Of a DNA stretch of 64,000 nt, positions 36,339 through 45,834 are shown piece by piece. This stretch comes from Aliarcobacter sp. GTDB lineage: Bacteria > Campylobacterota > Campylobacteria > Campylobacterales > Arcobacteraceae. The notes under the pieces are model-generated. The model had not been told where the DNA came from. It did not search any database and saw only the letters and a program-made list of their open reading frames with translations. The DNA lies in assembly GCA_028689025.1 (NCBI GenBank), contig JAQTXA010000001.1, positions 62,001-126,000 on the forward strand, written 5' to 3'. The first letter of the stretch is position 1, and each line of letters opens with the position of its first letter. The translations under genes were made by a program, and so were the position numbers.

Positions 36339-37406
36339 TTAATTATTAATATACTTCGTAATCAAATCGCCCATAGCAGTAGTATTTAAAACTTCAATTG
36401 CATCAAATCCTGCTAAATCTTTTGTTCTATATCCATCTTTTAATGCTGCTTTTATTGCGTCTTCTATCATATCTGCTGCTTTTATTTCATTTAAAGAGTA
36501 TCTTAACATCATTGAAGCACTTAAAATTGTTGCTATTGGATTTGCTATTCCCATCCCTGCGATATCAGGTGCTGAGCCATGAATTGGTTCATAGATTGCT
36601 GTTTTATCTCCTGTTGAAGCAGATGGAAGTAATCCAATAGAACCAACAACCATTGAAGCTGTATCAGAAAGAATATCTCCAAAAATATTTCCAGTTACAA
36701 TAACATCAAATTGTTTTGGATTTCTTACAAGTTGCATTGCTGCATTATCTACATACATATGTGAAAGAGTTACTTCTGGATAATCTTTTGATAACTCATT
36801 CATAGTATCTCTCCAAAGTTGAGAAACTTCTAAAACATTTGCTTTATCAACAGAACAAACTCTTTTATCTCTTTTCATAGCTAATTCAAATGCTTGTTTA
36901 CCAATTCTTACAATTTCAGGTTTTGTATAAACCATTGTGTTATATGCTTTAAATCCATCATTTGCTCTTGGTTGACCAAAGTAAATTCCACCGATTAACT
37001 CACGAACTACCATAATATCACAACCTTTAATTACTTCAGGTTTTAGTGTTGATGCATTAACTAATTCATCATAAACAATAGCAGGTCTAAGATTTGCATA
37101 AACACCCATCTCTTCTCTAAACTTTAAAAGTCCAGTTTCAGGTCTTAATTCTCTTGGTAATGTATCCCATTTTTCTCCACCAATAGAACCAAATAAACAA
37201 GCATCAGAATCTAAAACACCATCAACTGTTTCTTGTGGAAGTGGAACACCAGTAATATCAATAGCAATACCACCCATTAAATATTCTTTATATGATAATT
37301 CAAAGCCACATTTTTTAGAAACTGCATTTAATACTTTTATTGCTTCATCAACGATTTCTGGTCCTATTCCATCACCTTTGATTACTGATATTTTATAGTT
37401 ATTCAT
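36339..37406 (-). CDS. leuB: 3-isopropylmalate dehydrogenase
   Basis: The 355-residue protein has the N-terminal [20 protein letters not shown] and signature [20 protein letters not shown] of the isocitrate/isopropylmalate dehydrogenase family, and [13 protein letters not shown] of the LeuB group. It catalyses the NAD-dependent oxidative decarboxylation step of leucine synthesis. It lies three bases after leuD. leuA and leuC are not in the window. Confidence 0.97.
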   Translation of the reverse strand: MNNYKISVIKGDGIGPEIVDEAIKVLNAVSKKCGFELSYKEYLMGGIAIDITGVPLPQETVDGVLDSDACLFGSIGGEKWDTLPRELRPETGLLKFREEMGVYANLRPAIVYDELVNASTLKPEVIKGCDIMVVRELIGGIYFGQPRANDGFKAYNTMVYTKPEIVRIGKQAFELAMKRDKRVCSVDKANVLEVSQLWRDTMNELSKDYPEVTLSHMYVDNAAMQLVRNPKQFDVIVTGNIFGDILSDTASMVVGSIGLLPSASTGDKTAIYEPIHGSAPDIAGMGIANPIATILSASMMLRYSLNEIKAADMIEDAIKAALKDGYRTKDLAGFDAIEVLNTTAMGDLITKYINN

Positions 37407-37409
37407 TTA

Positions 37410-37910
37410 TTAATTTCCTCTTCCCATTTCAGCTTTTGCATAATTTATTAATCCACCTGCTGCAATTAATTCTTGCATAAAAGGAGGAATTGCAATAAAA
37501 TCATAAGTTTTATTTGTAGTATTGTTTGTAATTTTTCCATTATCTAAATCTATTGAAATTTCTTCACCCTCTTTTATCTCTAAAGACTCAGGTAATTCAA
37601 ATATTGGTAATCCCATATTAAAAGCATTTCTATAAAAAATTCTTGCGAATGATGGTGCAACAACAGCAGCAACTCCTGCAGCTTTTAATGCGATTGGAGC
37701 ATGTTCTCTACTTGAACCACAACCAAAATTTTCACCAGCAACGATAATATCACCTCTTTGTAACTTTTTAGGAAACTCAGGATCTGCATCTTCCATAACA
37801 TATTTTGCTAAATGTTCAGGATCTGAACTATTTAAATATCTAGCTGCAATAATAACATCAGTGTCTATATTAGCCCCAAAATTCCATACTTTACCAGTAA
37901 TTTTATTCAT
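37410..37910 (-). CDS. leuD: 3-isopropylmalate dehydratase small subunit
   Basis: The 166-residue protein has IVAGENFGCGSSREHAPIAL, the LeuD/aconitase swivel-domain signature, and FARIFYRNAFNMGLPIFELP. It pairs with LeuC, whose gene must lie elsewhere. CAAGGACATATAAT precedes the ATG. It forms a two-gene operon with leuB and diverges from rpoD. Confidence 0.96.
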   Translation of the reverse strand: MNKITGKVWNFGANIDTDVIIAARYLNSSDPEHLAKYVMEDADPEFPKKLQRGDIIVAGENFGCGSSREHAPIALKAAGVAAVVAPSFARIFYRNAFNMGLPIFELPESLEIKEGEEISIDLDNGKITNNTTNKTYDFIAIPPFMQELIAAGGLINYAKAEMGRGN

Positions 37911-38044
37911 ATTATATGTCCTTGAATTTAATAAATTTCAAAATTTATTAAATAAATATTTTCAAAAAGAATGCATTTTAGCTAATTTTTTAGTAATATT
38001 TGTTTAAATCCTTTTTTTTTAATTAAATGTTTAACTAATTTGGG

Positions 38045-38050
38045 TATAAT
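38045..38050 (+). promoter_or_regulatory. -10 element of rpoD
   Basis: TGGGTATAAT, an extended -10 with consensus TATAAT, lies 36 bases before the rpoD ATG. Upstream T-rich runs in place of a -35 are typical of Campylobacterota housekeeping promoters. Confidence 0.65.
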
Positions 38051-38085
38051 ATCCGACCATCTTAGAAAGAGGATTTCCTAATACC

Positions 38086-39969
38086 ATGAGTGTAAAAGAT
38101 ATAAATAAAACTATCGAACAATTAGTAAAAGAGTACAAAGAATCAGTACTTACTTACGAAAAAATCATTAAAATCTTTCCCAAAGCACCTTCAGGTCCAA
38201 ACATCAAAAAACTTCTAGCTTTAATACAATTATATAATGTAACTGTAATTAGTTCTCAAGAACAAGCAAAAAGAATGAATGCTGAAGAAGCTAAAAAAAG
38301 AAAAGAATTAAGAGAAAAGTTAATAGAGAATGAAGATGATGTTTACGATTTATTAAAAAATAAAGAGTTACTTGAGTGGTCAAGATCAGATTCTCCTGTT
38401 AGAATGTATTTAAGAGAAATGGGACAAATTCCATTACTTACTAAAGAAGAAGAGATTGAAATCTCTAAAAGAATCGAAATGGGTGAAGATATTATTCTTG
38501 ATGCCATTTGTTACGTACCTTACCTAATTGATTTTATTTTAGAATATAAAGAACCATTGGTAAATAGAGAAAGAAAAGTAAAAGAGTTATTTAGAAATTT
38601 TGACGATGATGATTCTGAAACTGAAGAAGAAGATGAAATCGAAGATGAAATTGTAGAGGAAGAAGAAACTGAATCTAGTGATGACGAAGATAGTGAAAAA
38701 AATAGTGCTAAAAAATTAAAAAAACTTGATAAAAGAGCACAAACTATTATTGAAGCATTTAAAATTTTAGAAAAAGCTAAAAAAGATTGGCTTAAATTTG
38801 CTGCAAAAGAGACTGCAAAATCAGATGATGAAACAGATCAAATGACTTTTAATCTTGCTGTTGCATTCAAAAAAAGAATTTTAAAAGAGGCATTATTAGA
38901 TTTAGGACCTACATCTAAGTTAATTACTGAAATTGTAAAAGCAATGGAAACAGCTTTAAAATCTGATACAGGTTTTGATGGTGAATTAAAAAGATTAGAG
39001 TATAAATTACCTCTATTTAATGAAACACTATTAAAAAATCATAAAAAGATTTTAGATAACATTGTAAATTTAACAAAAGCACAAATTACATCAATGGTTC
39101 CAGAAGCAACTATGGTTTCTTCTTATATGGAAATTAAAAAACTTTTCCAAACAAAAGAAGCTTCAAAAGGTGGATTTGATTTAGCACCTGAAGAGTTAAA
39201 AGATGTTCTTGAACAAATTAAAAGAGGTAAACAAATTACTGATACTTCTAAAACAAGAATGGCAAAATCAAATCTTAGACTTGTTGTATCTATTGCAAAA
39301 AGATATACAAATAGAGGTTTACCATTCCTTGACTTAATTCAAGAAGGAAACATCGGTCTTATGAAGGCTGTTGATAAGTTTGAATATAAAAAAGGTTATA
39401 AATTCTCTACTTATGCAACATGGTGGATTAGACAAGCAATTTCAAGAGCAATTGCAGATCAAGCTAGAACTATTAGAATTCCTATACATATGATTGAGAC
39501 TATTAATAGAATTAATAAAATCATCAGAAAAGGTATTCAAGAGAATGGTAAAGAGCCAGATGTTGAAGAAATTGCAAAAGAAGTTGGATTACCAGTTGAT
39601 AAAGTAAAACAAGTAATAAAAATCACAAAAGAGCCTGTATCTTTAGAAGCTCCAATTGGAAGTGATGATGATGGTAAATTTGGAGATTTTGTTCCTGATG
39701 AAAAAGCTCCAACACCAGTTGATAATATCATGAAAGAGGACTTACAAGGTCAAATTGATCAGATTTTAGGTCAATTAAATGAAAGAGAACAAGCTGTTAT
39801 TAGAATGAGATTTGGTCTTATGGAAGATGCAAGTGATAGAACATTAGAAGAGATTGGAAAAGAACTTTCTGTAACAAGAGAGAGAGTTAGACAAATTGAA
39901 TCAAGTGCTATTAAAAAATTAAAGCATCCAAAAGTAGGTAAAAACCTTAAAAATTACGTAGAAAGTTAA
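38086..39969 (+). CDS. rpoD: RNA polymerase primary sigma factor (sigma-70)
   Basis: The 627-residue protein has region 1.1, region 1.2 ([20 protein letters not shown]), a non-conserved acidic insert with a run of Asp/Glu at about 178-212, region 2 ([40 protein letters not shown]), region 3 and region 4 with the helix-turn-helix [20 protein letters not shown]. All parts needed for -10 and -35 recognition are present. AAAGAGGA precedes the ATG. A small gene follows after four bases. Confidence 0.98.
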   Translation: MSVKDINKTIEQLVKEYKESVLTYEKIIKIFPKAPSGPNIKKLLALIQLYNVTVISSQEQAKRMNAEEAKKRKELREKLIENEDDVYDLLKNKELLEWSRSDSPVRMYLREMGQIPLLTKEEEIEISKRIEMGEDIILDAICYVPYLIDFILEYKEPLVNRERKVKELFRNFDDDDSETEEEDEIEDEIVEEEETESSDDEDSEKNSAKKLKKLDKRAQTIIEAFKILEKAKKDWLKFAAKETAKSDDETDQMTFNLAVAFKKRILKEALLDLGPTSKLITEIVKAMETALKSDTGFDGELKRLEYKLPLFNETLLKNHKKILDNIVNLTKAQITSMVPEATMVSSYMEIKKLFQTKEASKGGFDLAPEELKDVLEQIKRGKQITDTSKTRMAKSNLRLVVSIAKRYTNRGLPFLDLIQEGNIGLMKAVDKFEYKKGYKFSTYATWWIRQAISRAIADQARTIRIPIHMIETINRINKIIRKGIQENGKEPDVEEIAKEVGLPVDKVKQVIKITKEPVSLEAPIGSDDDGKFGDFVPDEKAPTPVDNIMKEDLQGQIDQILGQLNEREQAVIRMRFGLMEDASDRTLEEIGKELSVTRERVRQIESSAIKKLKHPKVGKNLKNYVES

Positions 39970-39973
39970 TATT

Positions 39974-40654
39974 ATGAGTTTTTTTGAAGAATGGGTAGAG
40001 TTAGATTTAAACCCTATTTTATCTTTTTCATCTAATGCAAAAATACTTTATTCTAATTCTGAGGCTCAGTTTTTATTGAATAGAATAAAACAAAAAGAAC
40101 TTTTTGATTTAGCTTTAACTTATGCTCCAAAAACTTTTGGAGCACAAACATCTTATATTGATTTAAATATTAAGAACTATACTTTTTATGCTATAACTGT
40201 AATGTATGAGAATGAAGATGAAATTCATATGAAACTTTACAAAAGTGCTATGGTAAAAAAAGAGTCTAGTCTTAATATTAAGAACATTAATACAACAAAT
40301 ATCTTTACTTTAGTTGATTTAGCTATTTCAACAAGTAAAATAAAAAATGAAATTAATTTTACAAAAAACTATGACCCATCAATTCCAGAGTTTAAACTAG
40401 ATGCAAGTACATTTATAAAAACTTTAAATAATATTTTTGAAGCTTTTAGAGATAAAGAAAATGTAACTTGTTCTATTTTATTAAAAATTGGAGAGTATAT
40501 AAAAATTGATAATAAAAAGTACTCTTTAATAAGTGTAGAGATTTCATCAAACAAAAAAAGTGACTTCTCTTCAATAATTACTAAAGAAAATAACTCTTTT
40601 ATTTTAACTGCAGATGAAACAAAAGTAAATATTGATTTACCTTTGATTCTTTAA
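39974..40654 (+). CDS. Unknown protein co-transcribed with rpoD
   Basis: The 226-residue soluble protein starts MSFFEEWVELDLNPILSFSS; this N-terminal region, with AKILYSNSEAQFLLN, resembles a PAS-like fold. The C-terminal half (DASTFIKTLNNIFEAFRDKE) could be a degenerate kinase-like domain, but no ATP-binding motif is visible. No family assigned. The gap of four bases to rpoD implies co-expression. It ends at a 13-base hairpin. A role in sigma factor control is only a guess from position. Confidence 0.7.
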   Translation: MSFFEEWVELDLNPILSFSSNAKILYSNSEAQFLLNRIKQKELFDLALTYAPKTFGAQTSYIDLNIKNYTFYAITVMYENEDEIHMKLYKSAMVKKESSLNIKNINTTNIFTLVDLAISTSKIKNEINFTKNYDPSIPEFKLDASTFIKTLNNIFEAFRDKENVTCSILLKIGEYIKIDNKKYSLISVEISSNKKSDFSSIITKENNSFILTADETKVNIDLPLIL

Positions 40655-40689
40655 ATTTTCAAAGCTTTTTTTCTATAAGCTTTGAAAAT
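40655..40689. terminator. Bidirectional terminator hairpin
   Basis: A perfect 13-base stem, ATTTTCAAAGCTT pairing with AAGCTTTGAAAAT around a nine-base T-rich loop, directly after the plus-strand gene and overlapping the last codons of the convergent minus-strand gene. Confidence 0.8.
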
Positions 40690-41219
40690 AAAACTCCAAG
40701 AGGAACAACTCCCAATCCTATTATAAAAGCAATTGGTAGAAAAATCTTATTATTATTTAAAGCAAAAAAACCAAATATTAAAATTCCATAACCTAAAACT
40801 CTGTAAATTGATAAAAATCCACTTGCTGAAAAAAGAGTATTTTTAAAAGAGTTTCTTTTCACTTTTGATTTCTCATCATTTAAAATCTCTTTTATTTTTT
40901 CACTTGTTAATTCTGATTCTGGTATCTCTTCATATTCAGTATATAAATCATAAGGATCATCTATCTCATCAATTTTATCTCTATCTTCAAATTGATTATT
41001 ACTTTTTGTTAAATCAAGATTTGATAATCTATTTTGTATATTGTTTTTATAAGATAAAAAAGAAGCAATTGTAATAAACAATGAAGAGAAAAATGCAACT
41101 TGTACATTTAAAAACCATAAATAGTCTTGAAATATAAATGAATATAAAATAATACAAAGGTCTAAAATAATAAAAACCTTTGCAAATTTTAGAATCTCTG
41201 GATTAATCTTCATCATCAT
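40659..41219 (-). CDS. Integral membrane protein next to AtpZ-like gene
   Basis: About 185 residues with hydrophobic segments near the N-terminus (FAKVFIILDLCIILYSFIF, then VQVAFFSSLFITIASFLSY), a charged central region, and two more near the C-terminus. I place the start at the ATGATGATG cluster just ahead of the first helix, which overlaps the AtpZ-like gene by about 17 bases; the track start lies a further 35 codons inside that gene and is unlikely. No family recognised; homologues appear to follow hemL-atpZ in Campylobacter. Exact start uncertain. Confidence 0.7.
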   Translation of the reverse strand: MMMKINPEILKFAKVFIILDLCIILYSFIFQDYLWFLNVQVAFFSSLFITIASFLSYKNNIQNRLSNLDLTKSNNQFEDRDKIDEIDDPYDLYTEYEEIPESELTSEKIKEILNDEKSKVKRNSFKNTLFSASGFLSIYRVLGYGILIFGFFALNNNKIFLPIAFIIGLGVVPLGVLFSKLIEKKL

Positions 41220-41520
41220 CTTTATCAAAAGATTTATCTCCATGTTTTGCTCTGTAAGCGTATCTTGGATCATTTTCCATACCCTCAAACTCTTTTTGAG
41301 CTCTTTTATATGCTCTATAAACATTCATAATAGCAGCTGCAATTCCCCATGCAATACCAATCCATAAAGTCCACGTATATCCAGTTAATTGTTTTAAGCC
41401 ATACCCAATACCAAAACCTATGATGATTGCTGCAACTATTGAAATCCCTAAAGATAAGTTATCTAAAGCGATAACTTTATCTTGGTGTTTTGGTTTAATA
41501 TTATTTTGTTTATCTTCCAT
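41203..41520 (-). CDS. AtpZ/AtpI family protein
   Basis: The 105-residue protein has two membrane segments (about 23-40 and 51-68) of the AtpZ/AtpI type (ISIVAAIIIGFGIGYGLKQL), then a charged tail ending DKDDDED. The family assists assembly or magnesium supply of the F-type ATP synthase. The atp operon is not in the window. It lies 12 bases after ppnP on the same strand. Confidence 0.8.
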   Translation of the reverse strand: MEDKQNNIKPKHQDKVIALDNLSLGISIVAAIIIGFGIGYGLKQLTGYTWTLWIGIAWGIAAAIMNVYRAYKRAQKEFEGMENDPRYAYRAKHGDKSFDKDDDED

Positions 41521-41532
41521 TTTAAACCAAAA

Positions 41533-41850
41533 TTATGCTATAAAAGTACAACAATAATCTGTTAATTCTAATACTTTTATTTCAAAACTACAATTAGCAG
41601 GAACTTCAAAATACTCTCCACCATTTACAGTTTCCCAATTACTATCACCACAAGCGATTAAAACTTCAACTTTTCCTGAAATAATTTCCATATGTTCTGC
41701 TTCATTTGTACCAAAAGTATACTCACCTGGCATCATAATACCTAAAGATTTTTTTACACCATTTGCATCTACAAAACTTCTACTTGTAACTTTTCCATCA
41801 AAATAAACATTTGCTTTTTTTGTTAACTCTACATTTTTAATTGTTGGCAT
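41533..41850 (-). CDS. ppnP: Pyrimidine/purine nucleoside phosphorylase
   Basis: The 105-residue cupin protein has NVYFDGKVTSRSFVDANGVK, KSLGIMMPGEYTFGTNEAEH and NGGEYFEVPANCSFEIKV, the PpnP (formerly DUF1255/UPF0345) pattern. It phosphorolyses several nucleosides to the base and ribose 1-phosphate. It follows hemL by 15 bases. Confidence 0.93.
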   Translation of the reverse strand: MPTIKNVELTKKANVYFDGKVTSRSFVDANGVKKSLGIMMPGEYTFGTNEAEHMEIISGKVEVLIACGDSNWETVNGGEYFEVPANCSFEIKVLELTDYCCTFIA

Positions 41851-41865
41851 ATTAATTCCTTTTTT

Positions 41866-43146
41866 TTATAAATTTTTCATAACTTCGTCAGCTGCATTAA
41901 TGCAAGCGTCAATATCTTCATTTGTAATTTTAGTACAAATAAATCCTGCTTCATATTGTGAACAAGCAAAATAAAAACCTTTTTTTAACATTTCATGGTG
42001 AAATGTAGCAAATCTTTTAAAATCACAAAGACCTACTTCTTTAAAGTTTTTTGGTTCATTATCACAAAAGAAGAAACCAAACATACTTCCTCTTGTATTA
42101 ACTTGTAAAGAAATACCATTTTTACTTGCTACATCTTTTAAGCCATTTACTAATCTTAAAGCTTTTTCACTTAATTCAGTATATACAGAAGGATTTGCTT
42201 TTAATTTTCTAAGACTTACTAATCCAGCAGCCATAGCAACTGGATTTCCACTTAAAGTTCCAGCTTGATAAACAGCTCCATCTGGACTTAAGTATCCCAT
42301 AATTTTTTTATTAGCGGCAAAAGCACCAACTGGCATTCCAGCACCAATTACTTTTCCGAATGTAATAATATCAGCTTGAACTTTTAAAATCCCACTTGCA
42401 CCTTTAAGTGAAGCTCTAAATCCTGTCATTACTTCATCAAATATAAGTAATGCACCATTTGCATCACATAATTCTCTACAAGCTTTTAAAAATTCATCAC
42501 TTGCAGGAACTAATCCCATATTTCCAGCAATTGGCTCAATTATAATACAAGCAATATCTGAACTATCTGCAAAACATTTTTTTAGATTTTCGATGTTATT
42601 ATATTCACATAAAAGTGTATGTTTTGTTAAATCAGCTGGAACTCCTGGACTACTTGGACTTCCAAATGTAGCCATTCCTGAACCTGCTTGTACTAACAGT
42701 GAATCCGAGTGTCCATGATAACAACCCTCAAATTTTACAATATCATTTTTCCCTGTAACTCCACGTGCTAGTCTAATAGCACTCATTACAGCTTCAGTTC
42801 CTGAGCTTACAAATCTAACTTTATCAATATTATCAAACATCTCAACAATTTCAGTAGCTAATTGTGTCTCAAGAACAGTAGGTGCGCCAAAAGATAGACC
42901 TTTTTTTGCAGTTTCAATAACAGCATTTTCAATATCTTTATCACAATGACCAAAAATTAGTGGCCCCCAACTTTGTACAAAATCCAAATACTTATTTCCA
43001 TCTATATCAAATAGATAAGCACCCTCCCCTTTTTCAATAAAAGGTGGTGTTCCTCCAACACTTTTAAAAGCTCTAACTGGTGAATCAACTCCTCCGGGAA
43101 TTACTTCACAAGCTTCTTCATAAGCTTTAATTGATTTATCAAACAT
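41866..43146 (-). CDS. hemL: Glutamate-1-semialdehyde 2,1-aminomutase
   Basis: The 426-residue class III aminotransferase has [16 protein letters not shown] near the N-terminus, [26 protein letters not shown] and the PLP lysine in [16 protein letters not shown]. It makes 5-aminolevulinate for tetrapyrroles in the C5 pathway. It heads the hemL-ppnP-atpZ-membrane protein operon and diverges from tonB. Confidence 0.97.
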   Translation of the reverse strand: MFDKSIKAYEEACEVIPGGVDSPVRAFKSVGGTPPFIEKGEGAYLFDIDGNKYLDFVQSWGPLIFGHCDKDIENAVIETAKKGLSFGAPTVLETQLATEIVEMFDNIDKVRFVSSGTEAVMSAIRLARGVTGKNDIVKFEGCYHGHSDSLLVQAGSGMATFGSPSSPGVPADLTKHTLLCEYNNIENLKKCFADSSDIACIIIEPIAGNMGLVPASDEFLKACRELCDANGALLIFDEVMTGFRASLKGASGILKVQADIITFGKVIGAGMPVGAFAANKKIMGYLSPDGAVYQAGTLSGNPVAMAAGLVSLRKLKANPSVYTELSEKALRLVNGLKDVASKNGISLQVNTRGSMFGFFFCDNEPKNFKEVGLCDFKRFATFHHEMLKKGFYFACSQYEAGFICTKITNEDIDACINAADEVMKNL

Positions 43147-43183
43147 TTATATTCCTATTAATCATTTATTAGCGTAATTGTAT

Positions 43184-43195
43184 TATAATCGCGCT
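43184..43195 (+). promoter_or_regulatory. tonB promoter -10, probably leaderless
   Basis: A perfect TATAAT at 43184-43189 ends only six bases before the tonB ATG at 43196, so transcription should start at or next to the ATG. There is no Shine-Dalgarno sequence in front of this ATG. Confidence 0.5.
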
Positions 43196-43972
43196 ATGAA
43201 AATTATTATACTTGCCTTTATTATTTCAATATCTTTACATTTCTTTCTATTTAAGATGTATAAGAATGATGAATTTCCAAAAAACAGTGAAATAGAAGAA
43301 AAAACAATCAAAAAATCCGATGTAAAATTTGTAAAAATCAAAAAAGAAGAACCAAAAATAAATAAAACATTTGAAGAAAAAGTTGAACCAAAAGTTGAAA
43401 ATAAAATAGAATCTCCTAAACCAAATAAAGAGATTGTAAAAAAAGAAGTAATACCAAACGAGATTCAAAAAAAAGTTGACTATGCGAAAAAAGTTGATGT
43501 TCAAAAATCTAAAGAGTTACAAAAAAAAGTATTAAATGAACAAATTGTAAATGAAAAAGAATCTATCCAAGATAAAACATTAGAAAACTTTTTAGCTCAA
43601 AAAGAACCAGTAAGTAAAGAAATTTTAAATGAACTTCAAAAATTATATGGTGAAGAGTATGATAAATTCACAAAGGTACAAAAAGCTTATTTAGAAAAGA
43701 ATTTAGGTAATTTTCAAACCATTACCCAAAGGGTTTTAAATAGGTTAGGTTATCCTCCAATTGCAGCAAAACTCAAAATTGGTGGAGTAAATGTTATAGA
43801 ATTTATGTTTCATCCTGATGGAAGTATTACAAATTTAAGAGTAATAAATTCATCTGGATATGCTGTTTTAGATGATTATTCTCTTGAATTAATTGAGATT
43901 GCATACAAAGATTATCCAAAACCTCAAACATCTACGAAACTAAGATTTAATGTACAATACAGATTATATTAG
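43196..43972 (+). CDS. tonB: Energy transducer TonB
   Basis: I start at MKIIILAFIISISLHFFLF; the track start six codons earlier is a TTG lying inside the -10 box. One N-terminal anchor helix is followed by a long Lys/Glu-rich spacer (about 25-130) and a C-terminal TonB domain with GGVNVIEFMFHPDGSITNLR, VINSSGYAVLDDYSLELIEI and a final YRLY. It couples proton motive force from ExbBD to outer-membrane receptors. ExbB and ExbD genes are not adjacent. The spacer has few prolines for the family. Confidence 0.87.
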   Translation: MKIIILAFIISISLHFFLFKMYKNDEFPKNSEIEEKTIKKSDVKFVKIKKEEPKINKTFEEKVEPKVENKIESPKPNKEIVKKEVIPNEIQKKVDYAKKVDVQKSKELQKKVLNEQIVNEKESIQDKTLENFLAQKEPVSKEILNELQKLYGEEYDKFTKVQKAYLEKNLGNFQTITQRVLNRLGYPPIAAKLKIGGVNVIEFMFHPDGSITNLRVINSSGYAVLDDYSLELIEIAYKDYPKPQTSTKLRFNVQYRLY

Positions 43973-43980
43973 GGAAAACA

Positions 43981-44697
43981 ATGACAATAAATGAAAATAA
44001 AAATTATTTCTATAGACTTTTAAAAGGAGAGAGTTCCTTTCCAATCGTATTTTGGTTTTGGTTTATATTTGTATCTTTTTTAATTGAACTCTTTTTTGAA
44101 ATAATTTTCATGGATAGCATCTATGCCCAGAATAAAGAAAATTATACGGAGTTTTTTTTATATCTTGTTCTTACAATCTATTCTTTTGCTATTTTTTTAA
44201 TAATTTTTAGAACAGCAAATAAATATAAAGGTCTAAAATTATGGTCATTTTTATCAAAAGTATTAGTAAGTATAAATCTATTTTTTTCTATTAATTTTTT
44301 TATTGAAGTAGGTAAATTCTATTTTTATGAAGATTATGGTCTAGAAAAAGAGATTGCAAGTTTAAAAGATAATTTACCAATGCAAATAGATATAAATAGT
44401 ACTTTAATAGATATAAACAAAGAAAAGAAAAATATTTATTACAAATACCAACTTAACGAAGTTAATTTAGAAGATGATATTTTGAGAAATAAATTTAAAA
44501 AACAGATTCAAGACTCTTTATGTGAAGATCCCAATACATTAGATTTATTAAAACGAGACTATATTTTAAATTATAGCTATGTAAATGAGAAAGAGAAAGA
44601 GATTATAAATATTATTACGGATAAAAAAGCATGTGGTGATTCAATTTATGATTTAGAAATTTTAAATAATGTATTAGAAAAACAAGGAAAAATCTAA
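43981..44697 (+). CDS. Membrane protein of unknown function
   Basis: The 238-residue protein has three hydrophobic segments (about 22-46, 56-76, 88-108) in its N-terminal half, somewhat DUF805-like (FWFWFIFVSFLIELFFEIIF). A soluble C-terminal domain follows with LPMQIDINSTLIDINKEKKN, then IYYKYQLN and YILNYSYVNE; this pattern (defined constant, then Y-Y/N-Y strand) recurs in uncharacterised bacterial proteins. It follows tonB by eight bases and is probably co-transcribed. Function unknown. Confidence 0.75.
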   Translation: MTINENKNYFYRLLKGESSFPIVFWFWFIFVSFLIELFFEIIFMDSIYAQNKENYTEFFLYLVLTIYSFAIFLIIFRTANKYKGLKLWSFLSKVLVSINLFFSINFFIEVGKFYFYEDYGLEKEIASLKDNLPMQIDINSTLIDINKEKKNIYYKYQLNEVNLEDDILRNKFKKQIQDSLCEDPNTLDLLKRDYILNYSYVNEKEKEIINIITDKKACGDSIYDLEILNNVLEKQGKI

Positions 44698-44710
44698 CTT
44701 TTTCCTTGTT
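44681..44710. terminator. Hairpin between convergent genes
   Basis: The arms AACAAGGAAAAA and TTTTTCCTTGTT pair perfectly with a six-base loop that holds the stop codon of the upstream gene, and lie against the rodA stop. Confidence 0.7.
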
Positions 44711-45815
44711 ATAACTTTCTTTCATAATTGTATAAATTCATATATCTAAATGCTAATAAATTTTCTAAAATAGCAAATGTAACTATAAAATTAATAAATG
44801 AACTCCCCCCATAAGAAAACAGTGGTAAAGGAAGTCCAACAACTGGTGCAAAACCAATAACCATTAAAATATTAACACTCATGTTAAAGAAAATAAGAAG
44901 CCCTAACCCAGAAGCAAAAACCCTAATTATATAATCATCTTTAAAATAATAGTTCATACTGAGTAAATGCATGACTATGATGGCATATAAAAATATCAAT
45001 CCAATTGCACCTATAAATCCATATCTTTCAACAAAATATGCAAAAATAAAATCGCTAGTAGCAATTGGTAAAAATTTAAGTTGAGTTTGAGTTGCATCTT
45101 CACTTTGTTTTCCAGTAAGTCCACCTGAACCAATAGCAATAATTGATTGCTGAACATGATAACTAGGCTCTTCTGAAACAAAATCTGTTATTCTTTTTTT
45201 CTGATAATCTTTTATTAAATATGTATAAATAAATGGTGATGAAATACCAATTACAATAATAATAGTTGCCCAAATTTTCCAGTTTACACCAACAATAAAT
45301 AAGATTCCATAACCTACCAAAAGTAAAACAAGTGCTGTTCCTAAATCTGGTTCTTTTGCAATTAATACAAATGGTAATAAAATATAAAAAGAAAAATAGA
45401 CAAAATCTAAAAGATTATAACCATTTTTTGGTGGTGGTTTATGTTGGATTAAAAATCCAAGCATCAAAATAAATACTGGTTTTATTAATTCAGAAGGCTG
45501 AATTGTTGTACCTAAAATTGGAACAGGCAACCATCTAGTCGCTCCTAACTTTGTAACACCAACAAATTCAACAGCTAGTAATAATATAACTCCTAACCAA
45601 TATAAAATTGGAATGATTCTAATCTTTTTTCTGATTGGTAAAATAAAAACAAACATGAATATAAAAATAGAAATTGCATAATATACTAATTGTTTATTAG
45701 CTAACCTTTCGTTAGTTTCACCAATTAAATGGTATGATATAAATATCAAAGGTAAAACAAATATTATTAACAAATAATCAAAATGGGAAATAATTCTTTT
45801 ATCAAATAATCGCAT
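44709..45815 (-). CDS. rodA: Rod-shape peptidoglycan glycosyltransferase RodA (MrdB)
   Basis: The 368-residue protein has about ten membrane segments and SEDS-family motifs: GATRWLPVPILGTTIQPSEL, LLPFVLIAKEPDLGTALVLL and near the C-terminus VVGLPLPLFSYGGSSFINFI. It polymerises glycan strands for cell elongation with a class B PBP. The shorter length and lack of FtsW-specific extensions favour RodA over FtsW. It diverges from the pseudouridine synthase gene with a gap of only a few bases to the GTG, leaving about 20 bases to the ATG. Confidence 0.93.
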   Translation of the reverse strand: MRLFDKRIISHFDYLLIIFVLPLIFISYHLIGETNERLANKQLVYYAISIFIFMFVFILPIRKKIRIIPILYWLGVILLLAVEFVGVTKLGATRWLPVPILGTTIQPSELIKPVFILMLGFLIQHKPPPKNGYNLLDFVYFSFYILLPFVLIAKEPDLGTALVLLLVGYGILFIVGVNWKIWATIIIVIGISSPFIYTYLIKDYQKKRITDFVSEEPSYHVQQSIIAIGSGGLTGKQSEDATQTQLKFLPIATSDFIFAYFVERYGFIGAIGLIFLYAIIVMHLLSMNYYFKDDYIIRVFASGLGLLIFFNMSVNILMVIGFAPVVGLPLPLFSYGGSSFINFIVTFAILENLLAFRYMNLYNYERKL

Positions 45816-45834
45816 AGTGAAAGAGTATCTAAAT

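Noticed and set aside
43147-43195. Fur box in the hemL-tonB gap
   Set aside because: The gap is AT-rich and loosely resembles an ATAAT-type site, but no convincing inverted repeat could be defined.
43247-43504. Minus-strand ORF, Phe-rich, 85 codons
   Set aside because: Translation of the complement of the Lys/Glu-rich TonB spacer; composition is explained by that.
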